From positions 48,403 to 112,402 of the forward strand of contig JAALGZ010000073.1 of assembly GCA_015227615.1 (NCBI GenBank): a stretch of DNA of 64,000 nucleotides, in the 5' to 3' direction. The notes under the pieces were generated by a model that made no database searches, was not told the origin of the DNA, and saw only the letters and a program-made list of their open reading frames with translations. Source of the DNA: Labyrinthula sp. Ha. Its lineage: Eukaryota > Sar > Bigyra > Labyrinthulida > Labyrinthulaceae. This document shows, in pieces, positions 22,831 to 34,414 of the stretch (position 1 is the first letter of the stretch; every line of letters begins with the position of its first letter). Both the position numbers and the translations under genes were made by a program.

Positions 22831-24258
22831 ATTTTGGGTAAAGAAGAAATGACACAAGTTATTTCTGAGACTGACCTTAGGTCGACTGGGAGCCTCCATT
22901 GGCTCCTAGACTCCGTGAGCCAACGAAAAGTGATCGTCCAAGTACCCTCATTCAACGTCGGTGGTCTTGCTCAATACAAACTCTCTACAATAGTGAAACT
23001 CTCTTACGAACTTCCGCTCCTACTGATCTTACTTCAAGAAGTTGGACAGAAAGTGTTAAAAGACTTGAGAAAGCAAAATAAAATTGCCATTCAGAATGGA
23101 AAAGAAAGGTGGTTTGTCTCACAAGCCCGTTCCAACTTCCCTGGTGTAGCGATCTTTGTGTGTCAGGAACACCTTCCGGATGTAACTGACATCTACAGAG
23201 TGAGCTGCAGGATCCTAGCTATTAAGAACAGCTCTTGGAATAACATAATACTTTTTTTAGGAAACGTACATGTACGCCATAGTGTACTACTGACCCGGGA
23301 ATGTGGAAAGCTGCTAGAAACGTTGCAAGGAAAGGTACCGAAAAGAGTGAACAAGAGGAGATTCATAGTTGTTGAAGGTGACCGAAACGCTCAGGTCAAG
23401 AGAACAAGGAAAAACTCCAGCAGCAAGAACAGACATCCCTCAAGAAGGAACAAGAACGGAAGGAGGTTAGAAGAACTCCTGCTCCAAAATACAGCGAACA
23501 TAGTAAACCACAAGCCCAAGACACAAAAGAAAGGATCCAGAAGACATGCTACCTCCTACCCGTGGAATAACCAGAAAAAAATATGGAACAACCACACTAG
23601 TAAAGCACGAAAGTAAACTAGAACTTTTGTAACTGAGTAATGACTGATTTTGTGGTGACTGTATGAAACACGGGAAAAGTACCTTCTTGGAAATCGACTG
23701 GATCACAAAATCTTGGTCAAACTCTGTCAAAACCTGCATAATAAGTCTCTACTGGATGAAGGCAAGTAGCCTAAACGTCAACAAACGGAGTAGATACACC
23801 CCACAGGGTTCCTAATCGGCCTTCTAGAGCTTGGAAGTAGAGAGAAGCACGTCGAAAAAGAAGTTTACAGCTGGGGACGTAAACCCTGGACAAAAACCAC
23901 TGCGAATCATCTAATTAAATGTCTTGAACCATCTGGATCGATATCATCTTGCACCTGGATTACTGGATCACTTGAACTGGCACCTTCCGGTCTTTTACAG
24001 TTGTGTTTGTTGTTTTCTTTTGTTTTTGGATTGAAATTTTGGGAAATTACAAATTTTGGGAAATCAAGCACAAGATACAAGAAGTTATTGGAACAAGAGG
24101 GATCCTGCTACTCAAGAACACCTGCTAATGGAATTAACGTAATTACAATAATAGCTTTACTGTAGATAGTATGGGCAGGACCGCAGGCTCGTTCAAGGTT
24201 AGGGCCTCGTACTCATTTGGCACTGCCATGGAACTTCCTTAAGAATCTATTCTAATTT
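22831..24258 (+). mobile_element. 1.43-kb insertion encoding an EEP endonuclease, flanked by a 14-bp duplication
   Basis: AATTGTTAAAAGAT occurs at 22817-22830 and again at 24259-24272. The same site in hAT copy B (near 34333) has one continuous AATTGTTAAAAATTTTTGGG, i.e. the uninterrupted target. The insert is visibly richer in G+C than its host. It carries one gene (22849-23616) and about 640 bases of 3' sequence with no reverse transcriptase and no poly-A. A long direct target duplication plus an EEP nuclease points to a non-LTR retrotransposon mechanism, but the lack of RT means this copy would depend on enzymes supplied elsewhere, or is an internally deleted LINE. Confidence 0.75.
22849..23616 (+). 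CDS. EEP (AP-endonuclease-like) domain protein inside the insertion
   Basis: 255 residues from the first in-frame ATG inside the insert. It fits the endonuclease/exonuclease/phosphatase fold used by LINE elements to nick target DNA: VQVPSFNVGGLAQYK (strand with the metal-site Asn), LLLILLQEVGQ (the QE Glu), SNFPGVAIFV, RVSCRILAIKNSSWNNIILFLGNVHV, FIVVEGDRNAQVK (GDxN motif), then NGRRLEELLLQNTANIVNHKP and RRHATSYPW (family NT.F...TW region). The final SDH motif with the catalytic His is not found; the frame stops shortly after TSYPW. The C-terminus is very basic (KRTRKNSSSKNRHPSRRNKNG). So either truncated and inactive, or a variant. No partner ORF on either strand of the insert. Confidence 0.7.
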   Translation: MTQVISETDLRSTGSLHWLLDSVSQRKVIVQVPSFNVGGLAQYKLSTIVKLSYELPLLLILLQEVGQKVLKDLRKQNKIAIQNGKERWFVSQARSNFPGVAIFVCQEHLPDVTDIYRVSCRILAIKNSSWNNIILFLGNVHVRHSVLLTRECGKLLETLQGKVPKRVNKRRFIVVEGDRNAQVKRTRKNSSSKNRHPSRRNKNGRRLEELLLQNTANIVNHKPKTQKKGSRRHATSYPWNNQKKIWNNHTSKARK

Positions 24259-24390
24259 AATTGTTAAAAGATTTTGGAAACACCAAAAATATATCGTGAA
24301 TATCGTTATAAACGTAATTTCCGTAAAATTCGTGATCCGTTAAGAATTCCTTTACCGATAGTTAACGTTAAGCTCAATAAGAAAAAACTA
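24259..24390 (-). repeat. right terminal region of hAT copy A
   Basis: Starts GTTAAAAGATTTTGGAAACACCAA, which matches 34339 onward in copy B, and contains CCGTTA/TAACG hexamers inverted relative to the left end. It ends about 108 bp before the start codon of the Roc-COR gene. Confidence 0.65.
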
Positions 24391-24498
24391 ATAATCATTT
24401 TATTGGTTTTAATTTAGTATATTTTTATATTTTAAACTAATTAATCGAAAAAGTTTCAGTAAAATAAATTTTTGTGTCAAAAAAGAACAAAAACAAAG

Positions 24499-27034
24499 AT
24501 GACATATGATGAAAAATCTATACTAAAACAATATGAAGGAAGATATGAAACCAATAATTTTAGTATTAAGTGGTATATATTTTCAATTTGGTTATTATAA
24601 GGTCGGGTAGTGTCATAGATGAGTCAGAAATGTTCAACAAAGCAATCAAAACTTTTCTCCAAAGCATGAAAGTAAATAAGAAGATAACTAAGTTAGTGTA
24701 AGATATTTCCTTCTCAAAGAATATAGGTTTTGGTATTGTCCACTTTTTGTTCTAAAAGAAGAGTTTGAAAGGTTATTAAATTTATTTCCAGCAGTTGATT
24801 ACTTGGAGTATTTTTTGTCCTTATTTTAAGATAGGTTTATTGACTGTTCAATAAATGATGATACTTTTAATATACTTTCTAAACCAAAAATATTTCCTAA
24901 CTTAAAAAAGATATTGTATTTTCTTATTATTTACTTACTATAGTTTTACTGATTGTGAAATAATATCTTTTGAGTCTTTTGATATGTTTATAAGCAAGAG
25001 AACAAAAGTAGAAAAGTGCTGGTATATTTTTGTTTTATTTCATATGTAGGTTTTATGATAATAATTTCACTGCAACTGAGTTATCAATTATTTTTCAAAC
25101 ACTATCAGAAAATAATACTATGAAGAACTTAAAGTAAACAAAACTTTTAGTTAAACTTTAGTGTTTGGGAGTCGACGAATTATAAAGAATATCAAGAGAA
25201 AAAAACAATAATTGGAGGTGTGAAAAGTGTGCTTCTGGGAAGTCCTTCTCTTTGCTATTTTAAGTTATGTTGTTTATCTTATTCATTCTTTAGCTTTGAC
25301 TTATTTGATATTGAAGATTTTCAAACAGCTTTGATAAAACTAGTTGAAAAACATCCTTCACTTTTGTATTTGGAAACAAGAAACAAAAAGATAAAAAATA
25401 AAAAAAATATTTATGTTATGCTTCAATCTATGTTACAAAAAAGATATGATCAAGAACTCTCTTTGAACGAACTTCAAATATTATTTATGGGTGATGGTAA
25501 AACTGGAAAAACTTCAACAATAAGAAGTTTATGTAAAAAAAGATTTATGAAAGACATTTCTTCAACTTTGGTTTTAGAAGATGCAAATATCTTTGAAATC
25601 AAAGAAGACAGACTAAAACCACTCACTAAATATGACCTTAGTGTACAGAGAGTGAAAAACGTTCTTGCAATTGAATATGATTTTGTTAATCAAGTAAAAA
25701 AACTCTCCAAATTCAATCTTCCTTTTGAAAAAGAACTTTTGGAAAGAACTGTTCAAGATGAAGAATTTTTAAAACTGTTTACGTGGGATAATAGCTCTGA
25801 TTATAAATCAAACAACTCTTTCTATCGTGTTTCTGATTTTGGAGGTCAAGAAGTTTTTTCTTCTCTTCATCATTTATTTATGAATCCAAATGCAGTTTAT
25901 GTTCTTTTATTTAACTTAACAAAACAAAATAACAAAGATATGCATAGACTTAAATTCTGGTTAAAAAGTGTTGTCAAAAATGCTCCAAGAGCACCTGTTA
26001 TTTTAATTGGAACTTATTTAGAACCATTTCTCAGGAAAAATGAAAAAGAAGAACTAGAGAAAATCGAATTAAAAGTCTTTAAACTTGTTTCTGAAACTTT
26101 TACTGATTTTCAGTTACCAGAGAATGAGAAGATTAGTTTTTTTCCTATTGAGAATTCAAATCCTTCTTCTAAAACTATTTCTGAGATACATGAAAAACTT
26201 AAAAGCTTTGCAAAAGAAGATACATTTTTTACCAATTATGTTTCAACTGAGTTAAGTTTACCTTGTGTTTGGGTTTTATTCTTGGATAATTGTAGAGAAG
26301 AATCAAATTATATAAGTGTGAAAAAGTTGAAAAATAAAGGAAAACTTTGTAACTTTACTGAAGAAAATTTGAATGATATGCTGGAGATCTATTCAAGAGC
26401 AGGAATTATTTTCTACCATAAAAACCTTGAGTTAGCTGAAGAAGCAAATTTTATATTTTTTGCACCTTCCTATATAGCTCAAGCTTTAGGAAGTTTTATT
26501 CGGGATTCAAGTCTTCATCAACTTGCTTTTAGGTTGAATTCTGAGATTTTTCCTGAATATAGAAAATATATTGATTTTGGAATAATAAGAAAAACTTTAT
26601 TCAATTTCCTTCTCAGAGATTATACTAAAGAAGAAAGAGAATATGTTTTGAAAGTTGCTTTAAGTAGTATGATTTTATTAAAATATGATGAAAAAGCAGA
26701 AAGTTTTATTGTTCCAGAATTAATTCCTGTTTTAAAAGATAGGAGAATTAGACCTTCAAAAAATACTGAAGACTATATTGAATTTGAAGAACCTATTAGC
26801 TTGACAGCGTTCTTAAATGCAGTCCTTCAATATAAAAACGAACATCAACCAAGAGATATTTTGTTATATCGATATTTTGCAAGATTTATTTTCAATCCTG
26901 ACAAAATTGTTGATATGTTTTTACTAAGTGAAAAAAAAATTGGTTTTAAGTTACTAAAGAAGACATGGTTAGAAAGTACTATGGATATAATAACCACAAG
27001 GTTCAAGGATAAGTTGTCTTCTGACATGGTTTAG
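24499..27034 (+). CDS. LRR-Roc-COR (ROCO family) GTPase, eight exons
   Basis: ROCO proteins are dimeric multidomain GTPases. The CDS is join(24499..24572, 24602..24697, 24727..24807, 24835..24915, 24944..25021, 25050..25133, 25162..25263, 25294..27034), 778 residues. Removing seven introns of 27-30 nt gives one open frame from an ATG. Residues about 15-250 are leucine-rich repeats (for example FPAVDYLEFIDCSINDD, FPNLKKIFFTDCEIISF, FYDNNFTATELSIIF). Roc: P-loop GDGKTGKTS at 265-273 and DFGGQE at 380-385; the G4 position reads GTYLE where the family has GTHxD. COR from about 450 to the end (LSLPCVWVLFLDN, FAPSYIAQALGSF). No kinase follows. The seventh intron begins GTTATG rather than GTA and is in frame either way, so it is least certain. 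The gene is flanked by two direct hAT copies and is strikingly A+T-rich even in exons. Confidence 0.85.
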
Positions 27035-30000
27035 TTTGAGTATTGTTAATTTTATTCAGTTGAGCAATAATTAAATTGCAAACTCTGTTTTATATTGTAT
27101 CTATAGTTTGAGTTTATTTACTGATCTTATGTAATAAATATTTCTATTTCAGATTTACCTTATAATAAAAAGATATTTAATCGTTATGCATATGAATAGA
27201 ACAAAAAGTGGCGAATGAAAATTTGCAACTCTTCTAGCTATTTACGGATGAAAACCCGCAAAATGTATTTTTTCAATTGAGGTCTAGGTTTGGAGCAGAA
27301 GCGAGGCCGAGATGGCCAATAGGACTGAGACTTCATAGGCTTGAGATAAATACATTGCTTAAGAGTCTAGTAATGTTTCAACTGTATTATCCTTTCCTTT
27401 TTGTTTTGTGTGCAATTGTTCCCAATTATATGAAATTCTTCTTTCACACATTCCCAGGGCAAATTGAGACCCTTTGAATTCCCCCATTCAAGAAAATGGT
27501 AAAAGTTCATTTTTTAAACTCGAGGCTCCACTTTATACTTTCGCAGCTTAGGGCCATTTAAACAAGGTAAGACCTTGGTTGTATAAAATGATCTATCAGT
27601 GTAGGCTAATCCATTTAACCTTCCAAGTGTTCTGCAGGGACTTTACTGAATGTTATCTACCTAGTCTTCAACACCTAGATGATAGCTGACAAAATAACTA
27701 CTATCCTGGTTGATATTTGAAAAGTCACAGAATTTAGCAGAGTGGTTAATGGTAGTTAATAAAAACAGAGGTAACACAATACTTAAGAGGAAAAGAGCTC
27801 TGAAAACTGTAGTAATAATTATCTCGAAGGAAACCATCTTACATTCAAGAACTCTATTAACCTAGATGTGTATACTCTTAACTTTTTAAAAGAGCAAACA
27901 TACCTGCAGAGGCCGAGCCAATCAAATCAAAAAGAGTGTTAAACCACAGACTCATTTATATCTTTCTAATGCAACCTGATAAAATTTAAGTGAAAATACT
28001 GATGCTAAGTTGGATTTAGCTTAGATTTTTCTATCGAAGTCAATAAATGAAATTAAAAGTTTAATTCTTAGCTGTTCAACTTCCTTTAAAGCTACAAATC
28101 CAGCATAATGTGAAATGAACGTCCTACATATAAATTCTCTATAGTGCCATATGCACCAACTACTTGGTATTTTCGTTTTCATTTTAGGTATGAAAATGGT
28201 GTTTTCAGCAAGTTATAAACATTTCCAATATATTTTTCTGCTACATGTAATACTTTATGTATCTGTTGTTTCACTTCTAATTTGAATAGTTGAACCTATA
28301 TTAAATGAGAAAATAGTATTGATTCTTCTTATGACTAATTCTGCATGGCTTGTTTCAACTCAGTGAAAACTGTTATAAGAGGGTGTTCTTTTTCAATAGT
28401 TTCATTCCAGAACCTCAACAGAAGAAAACTGTGTTTATTTTTTGCTATTTAGAGAACATTGAGGTTACCCAAATGGCTAATACTTGCACATAGAATCAAA
28501 GATAAACGGCTAGAGAACTATTCTTGAGTAACCATTTTTTTGCAATAACTTTCTTTCTGCATCAATAGCTGCTTTCTCTTGTATCAAAATAGATTAATAA
28601 GTATTAAATAGAATTAATTCATCCTCTTCCTTTTCAATTAATATGCATATGTTTATCTATTGGAACCGCACAGAAAATAATATATGTTTGCTATGCTTCC
28701 CTAGTGTAAGCTCTATAAATTCAATTCAGCCGTTTTTTCATACTTTTTAGATGAGCTAAAACGTTTCTCATATGTCTAGAAATGTTCCGCTAAAGTATGA
28801 CGTTGCTCTAGATTTGTACTATTCATTCAATTGTACGTATAATAAATTACCCATACTTCAGTCAAACATCGTTCTTAGTTGCAACGGCTCTTGAATACAG
28901 GGCAATATGTTTATATTAATAGTCAACACAGGCCAAAGTATATATCAAATGCCTTCTGATCTGTCTAATAAAACAACAACTTCTGCTTAAAGAACAGAAA
29001 ATTAAACTTCTTAACAAAATATATATCAATTAAGATATCGTAATCTAAGGCGCAATAACTTTTGGATTATTAGCAACCATAACTACTTTTTTCAACTTTT
29101 GGAATAATTTGGTATATCCAGATAGCTTGTAGGACTTGCAAGTCACTTTCTTGCCGTTAGGCGTTTCTGTTCGAAACAATTTATTAAAACTAACATAGAC
29201 CTGAGATCTATCATTTTAATTTTACACACGGTTTAAAGTATTAGTTTGACAGTTCTACTGGCTCATTTCACTTTAATTCTGGCTCCTGCAAATTTGTTTA
29301 TTTAAACACAAACAGATCTGGGATTTTTTTATTTTCTTAAAACTACTTTCTTGATATGTTAGAAGGGTATTTTAACTGCTTTTCTTCCGGTATTCATTTT
29401 GTCCATGAATTCATAAGTATGACAAAGAATGTTACAATCTTTCCACACAAATATAAAGGTATTATCTCCTGTAAGGAGCTAAGTTATGCCAAGTTAAACA
29501 TTCTTAATATTTTTTCTTTTGATTTTCTTTTGTTGGTGAAGCTGTAACTTTGGAAGCCACACTCATGTATGAGTTAATTTTTTTAGTACCATTTTATTCA
29601 GGATTTGGGGTGGAAGTATAGAGCTAGATAATATTTTTATATTTAAAATATTTATATCAAATCACTCTATTCCTGATTACAATAAGTCTTAACTTCTGTT
29701 TTGCTGTCTTTGCTTGCAGTAATAACATGAATACTGCTGCGCCCATATAATCTAGAAGATATACAGGCAGGTACTAACAAGGGTTAATTTTTTTTCAATG
29801 TACAGCTAAGTAGTGTATATACATCTCCCCTCTACTAGTTGTTCTAGTTAACCCAAAGTTCTTGGATACGGTCTCGGTAGTCATAATTCTACATGGTTAC
29901 CTCTAATACTCAAGAGTCCATAACGGCTTTATCCTGGAAAGCCTCTTGACTGATTATAAATTATTGTTTTCAAGGTTTGAAACTGTGTGCACTATCTCGG

Positions 30001-30215
30001 AATTGAGTTTATTCTCATATATGTAGACTACTGGTTTTTCTTATACTCTAGCTAGTCATGCGACCCACCGTGATATCTTCTCTTTCTGGTTCACTTTTTC
30101 TTTTACTTATTTGTGAATCATAATTTTGCCTACTTAGTCTAACCAATGAAATAATTCGAAAAATCAGATTAGAATCGCCTTTAGAATCCAAAGTTAGATA
30201 AATGCTGTCCCCTGT
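27035..30215. other. 3.2-kb gap between the Roc-COR gene and hAT copy B
   Basis: No supported frame and no recognised repeat or RNA gene. The short frames at 27277-27477 and 29356-29547 lack motifs. Confidence 0.55.
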
Positions 30216-30834
30216 TAGGGTTTCTTATCATTTCGTGAATAATGATAGTTAACGGTAAGTAAAATTTTAGCCGTATAGTTAGACGGAGTAATCGTGAAGT
30301 TAACAGAGTTTACTATGAACAGGAAGCCTAACAGTACGTACCGATATGCTTGGTCGACTTCAACAAATCCGAATTTTTTTCTACCTGGTTAAAAACAAAA
30401 CCAAAGAAGTCCACAAAAAACTTCACGTTCGAAAAAATGTAGTGGCTATAGAAATACAAATAATATATAGAAATGAACAAATAATCACTTATTCCCTGAA
30501 GACTGAAGACTAGTTGTCTTCTGTTAGTTGGAGTTTTGTGCTTAGTTAAGCTGTCTGGGAGACATGTTTGATTGAGAGAAGAAAAAGTAAATTTGGGCTA
30601 AAGCAAAGAAAATTGACAAGGTGAACTATGATGGGGCTAAAATTTGTTTTAAGCATAATTTTAGATTTTTTGTGTTGAACTATCAAAATGATGTTTAATT
30701 AATATTACTTTTGCTTGGTAAACAAGTACAAATTATGAAAAAATATTTTTCTATAGGTAGAAAGGAAGAAATCCTGTGCTAACAAGTTAAAAACCTTAAA
30801 AATTAGCTTTAATCTCTTATTATAATCACACCCA

Positions 30835-31045
30835 TTCTCTTGTGTTCATCCTCCTCAGGAAAGTTTCATCCGTCATATTTTATTTCATCAACCGTTTCTT
30901 CCAAGCTTCAGGCCTCATACATTCTCGTTCATTTTATTTCTCAACACGAATAAATATTTTTGTTTTCCTAGACTTCCAATTAGGATTACAGTTTTCTTCC
31001 TGTAGAAGCATTTTACTATATCAGATGACTTTTCTCATTATTTAA
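30835..31045 (-). pseudogene. degenerate hAT transposase remnant in copy B
   Basis: The DNA here resembles 19815-19880 of copy A (CTC-TCA-GAA-GTTT-ATC-G-CAT pattern), i.e. the region after the ERAFS signature. No reading frame with transposase motifs survives. Called from alignment to copy A only. Confidence 0.4.
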
Positions 31046-32285
31046 TTTAATTGTTCTGGTAAACTGAGGTGTTGAATGGCTTGAATAGTCCATTAGCTTA
31101 TTCGAGCTGTTCTAAAACTTATTTCCAAGAGTCTAGTCATGGTTCTCCTGTTGTCTCGTAACTCCAACGCTACTATTTAGAAAAAATAATTGCATAGCAA
31201 AACCAAATTGATTTTGCACCAATCATTCTCAAGTTCTCTGATAGACTAACGGTATTCTTCTCACAAAAAGCATAAATATCTTAGCTTCTAAGGAACGTAG
31301 CCTAAAATATAAATACCATAAAAAACTATATCACGAAACTCTTGATTTTTTTTTAATTTTTTTTAATTTTTTCAGGCAAAGGCCTTTCAAATTTAATTGT
31401 TCAACTCGAAGATATTGGAAAGAAGTGGGGAGCTTATGCCAAAGATAGAAATGGTAAATAGAAAATTATTGAGGCTTTGATGGCTTCTAATATCCTTGAA
31501 GGATTAAGAGGAAGCACTTCTTATCTAAAGTGATAATTTATTGGCTTTTGACTTTATTGGCTTGAGGGTAATAAAGTTTTGGTCTTAGTACAGTATAAGG
31601 GAACTATCAAGATATCAAAAAGTAGGAGAGTTCTTAAATGAGTTAAACATAGCGTCATAATATATAAACACCAGCAACAAGAATTAATATTTTCCTCTTT
31701 AAACTTACATCAGGAACATTTTATAAAACTAAGAGAAAATATTCAACTTGTTGAAATAAAAGTATTACTTTTTTTTCAGAAATGCATCAGAATAATGACC
31801 ACAGTATGACTTTTTTTCGAAGACTAACAATATGTTGCCTCATTTATTCTTAGTAATAAATTTTCTTTCAACTGATATAAGAGTTTTAACATTCTACCAT
31901 GTGCAAAGTTAGAGCAACAAATATTTTTATATTTGAATTTGCACCAAGATGATAGAGATTTGTATATTTAGAATTAGTAAAAGCTTCATACTTTATTTTT
32001 CTTCTTTATAAGTTATTAAAAATAGGTCTTAGATAAGGTTTAAATTCAATTTTGTGGTTATTAAGCAAACAGAAGCTCAGTCTTGTTTATTTTAAAGTTG
32101 ATTTTATAGTAAAATTAAATAGTGGCAAAAAGAATAGCTGGGATTAACAGGCAAGTTCTTGGAGCTTCTTAAAACAAAACTCGATGGATCCCAAAATTAT
32201 CCATGCCTTGAGGTGAAAACGATTTTTTATAGTATTTCGTTACTCTGTATCAGTCATTCAGGAATATTTGGCATTTAAGGGTATG

Positions 32286-33163
32286 ATTATTCATAGTTTC
32301 TCAAATCTTGGAAATAAGATTCATTTCTAGGAAAGCTATACAGAATATTCCAATTCTCAAAAAAGTTGTATCTAGACCTAAATTATCCACTTCTTTCAAA
32401 TACTGAGGTCTGTTTGGGCTCTAAACGAGTATTTCTTGAGGTATTACACGGATTGAAGTTTATAAGAACAGCATTTTACCCCAATATCGACTTTTCTTTA
32501 AAAAAATATTAAAAATACCCTAAAACACAGAATTAAAGGTTAAAGATCGTGTTTTTTAGTTGTTTGGAGCTACCTAGTATAAAAATTTAGGGTATCGTAG
32601 CAAAACTGATTGATTTCGTATTTTCAGATGTGCAATTTTTCAAGATTTGACTTTTCTGAGTGAAGTTTAACTCAGTTAAAAGTAACTAGAAAAGAAAAAT
32701 CCTGAGAAATGATTTCAGAAGTCAGGTATGGTGAATACCTAGGGTCTGAGGAGAACCAAATCATCTATAGAGTTGCTCTTCGTGATGTTACGTTTTAATG
32801 TATGTTTTTTAGAGTTCTACAAAACTAAAACACACAGCAAACTTAATCTAACACTTACTAACATAAAAATATGGAAAATTAAGAAATATAAAGTATAAAA
32901 ACACCATGATTACTAAAAATAGCGCATATAGTATTTGTTAGTTTTTGTCACGAAACCTGCCTCAAATATAATATTATCATCCACAATGTCTTTCACATAA
33001 GGAAAACCTTCCCAACCATATGTTTTGTCAAGAAATTTGAAAAGGATTAGTACTTTAAACCCTAATAAATGTTTTTTTTTCATTAAGTTTACAGAAGAGC
33101 TGAAATGGTATTGTAGATTTCATGGCCATTATACTGCATTTAAAAAAATCGTTGATAAAGTTT
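32286..33163. repeat. copy B partner of the near-identical tracts
   Basis: Counterpart of 21187-22062; see there. The first 217 bases (32286-32502) appear identical. Confidence 0.85.
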
Positions 33164-34394
33164 TGTACACCCCGTAATGACAAAAACAATAAAACGCTAT
33201 TGTTTACTACTAGATGTAACTTGAATATAAAAGCTAACCTTGGCAGTTAACAGAAGTGGTGTAACCTTTTTCTTCATTGTTTTCTGGTTGATAAAAAAGG
33301 AAAGAACAATATTTTTGGTGGTATTTTGCATTGTACATGTATTTTTTTTTCATATCCTATATGTTCTTATCTGGTTACAAAGATATTTAAAAGAGCATTT
33401 AAAACCTTTGTTTTGTTTTTTCCTAACCCGAAAAATTCACTGAGAAATGATCTTTGCAATTATTCAGAAATTGTTCTAAAATACAGGATGACGTGAAAAC
33501 AACAGAATAGAAAAGCATCTCCCAGAACTCGAATATAAAAAATTAAAATTCCAGATGGTAGAAAAGTCTTAAAGATAAGTTTATAGGTTACAATAGTGCT
33601 TTGCATAAAAATTAAGTGAGGTACAAGAGAAACAAAAATATGACTTGAAATTGACCAATATTCTAGAAATATAGAAATACGTAGTTTAACCCTAGTATTT
33701 CCCAGTAAAAGAAAATATAAAAGCTATAATATCTTGGCAACTAATATTTAAAACATTTTAAAATCTTATTTGGTTTAAAAAGAAGAAGTGTTGACTGAGA
33801 AAAATGGCTTTTACTGAGGAAAATCATCCTATGCTAGATTTGGCTTTGATATTCGGATATTAAAATGCACATAACTCGTGATTAGCTTCTTAAAAAATTA
33901 AATTCCTGTTTTGAGTACATAGAAAATTAAAATATCTTTCAAAGAATGTGTCACAGTTTTTGTGAAAAGGAATTCGAGCCAAGATACAAGCATTTTTATA
34001 AGAAGACTATGCAAAATTTTTGCTATGGCCAAGGTATTACCTCTATTTTCTCTGTTGCATTTTCTCTCAGAGAGTAGAATTTGTTCTCTAAAATTGTTTA
34101 AAAAAGATATTTTAAATATTTTTCTACTCTCTAGAAGTTTATTTTGTTCTTAGATTGAGATAAGTGTAAGGGTAAGGTTAGTAGTCATAAGAAGATTTGC
34201 ATATAAAATAATCTTCAAATGATGTTGATTTTATGTTGCATCTACTTCTGAGTCAGCTTTTGTTTCTATTTTATTTCTCTACAGGGTGAATACAGACATA
34301 ATATATTATGGAGATATGATTTCGGACAGAATAATAAATTGTTAAAAATTTTTGGGAACACCAAGAGCTATTATTCTTATCGTGCTTATCGTGG

Positions 34395-34414
34395 TTAACG
34401 GAAATTTCCGTTAA
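34395..34414. repeat. 20-bp palindrome in the right end of copy B
   Basis: TTAACGGAAATTTCCGTTAA is a perfect inverted pair of the TAACGG hexamer that recurs in all four hAT ends. Likely a transposase-binding site by analogy with the subterminal AAACGG motifs of maize Ac. Confidence 0.6.

Larger units (their letters stand above)
19124..24390 (-). mobile_element. hAT-like DNA transposon, copy A
   Basis: Defined by comparison with 30216-34465: both begin TAGGGTTTCTTATC, run in the same order, and end in a segment whose reverse complement again reads TAGTTTTTTCTTATT-like. Both ends hold repeated TAACGG hexamers, as expected for transposase sites in hAT elements. The minus strand near the left end encodes the C-terminus of a hAT transposase with a stop inside. 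The interior is mostly noncoding and shares tracts with copy B at 75-100 percent. Flanking 8-mers TAATAACT (19117-19124) and TAATAATC (24389-24396) match at 6 of 8, so the exact ends and target duplication are uncertain. It has two later insertions: a foldback repeat near 22656-22792 and the EEP element at 22831-24258. Confidence 0.7.
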
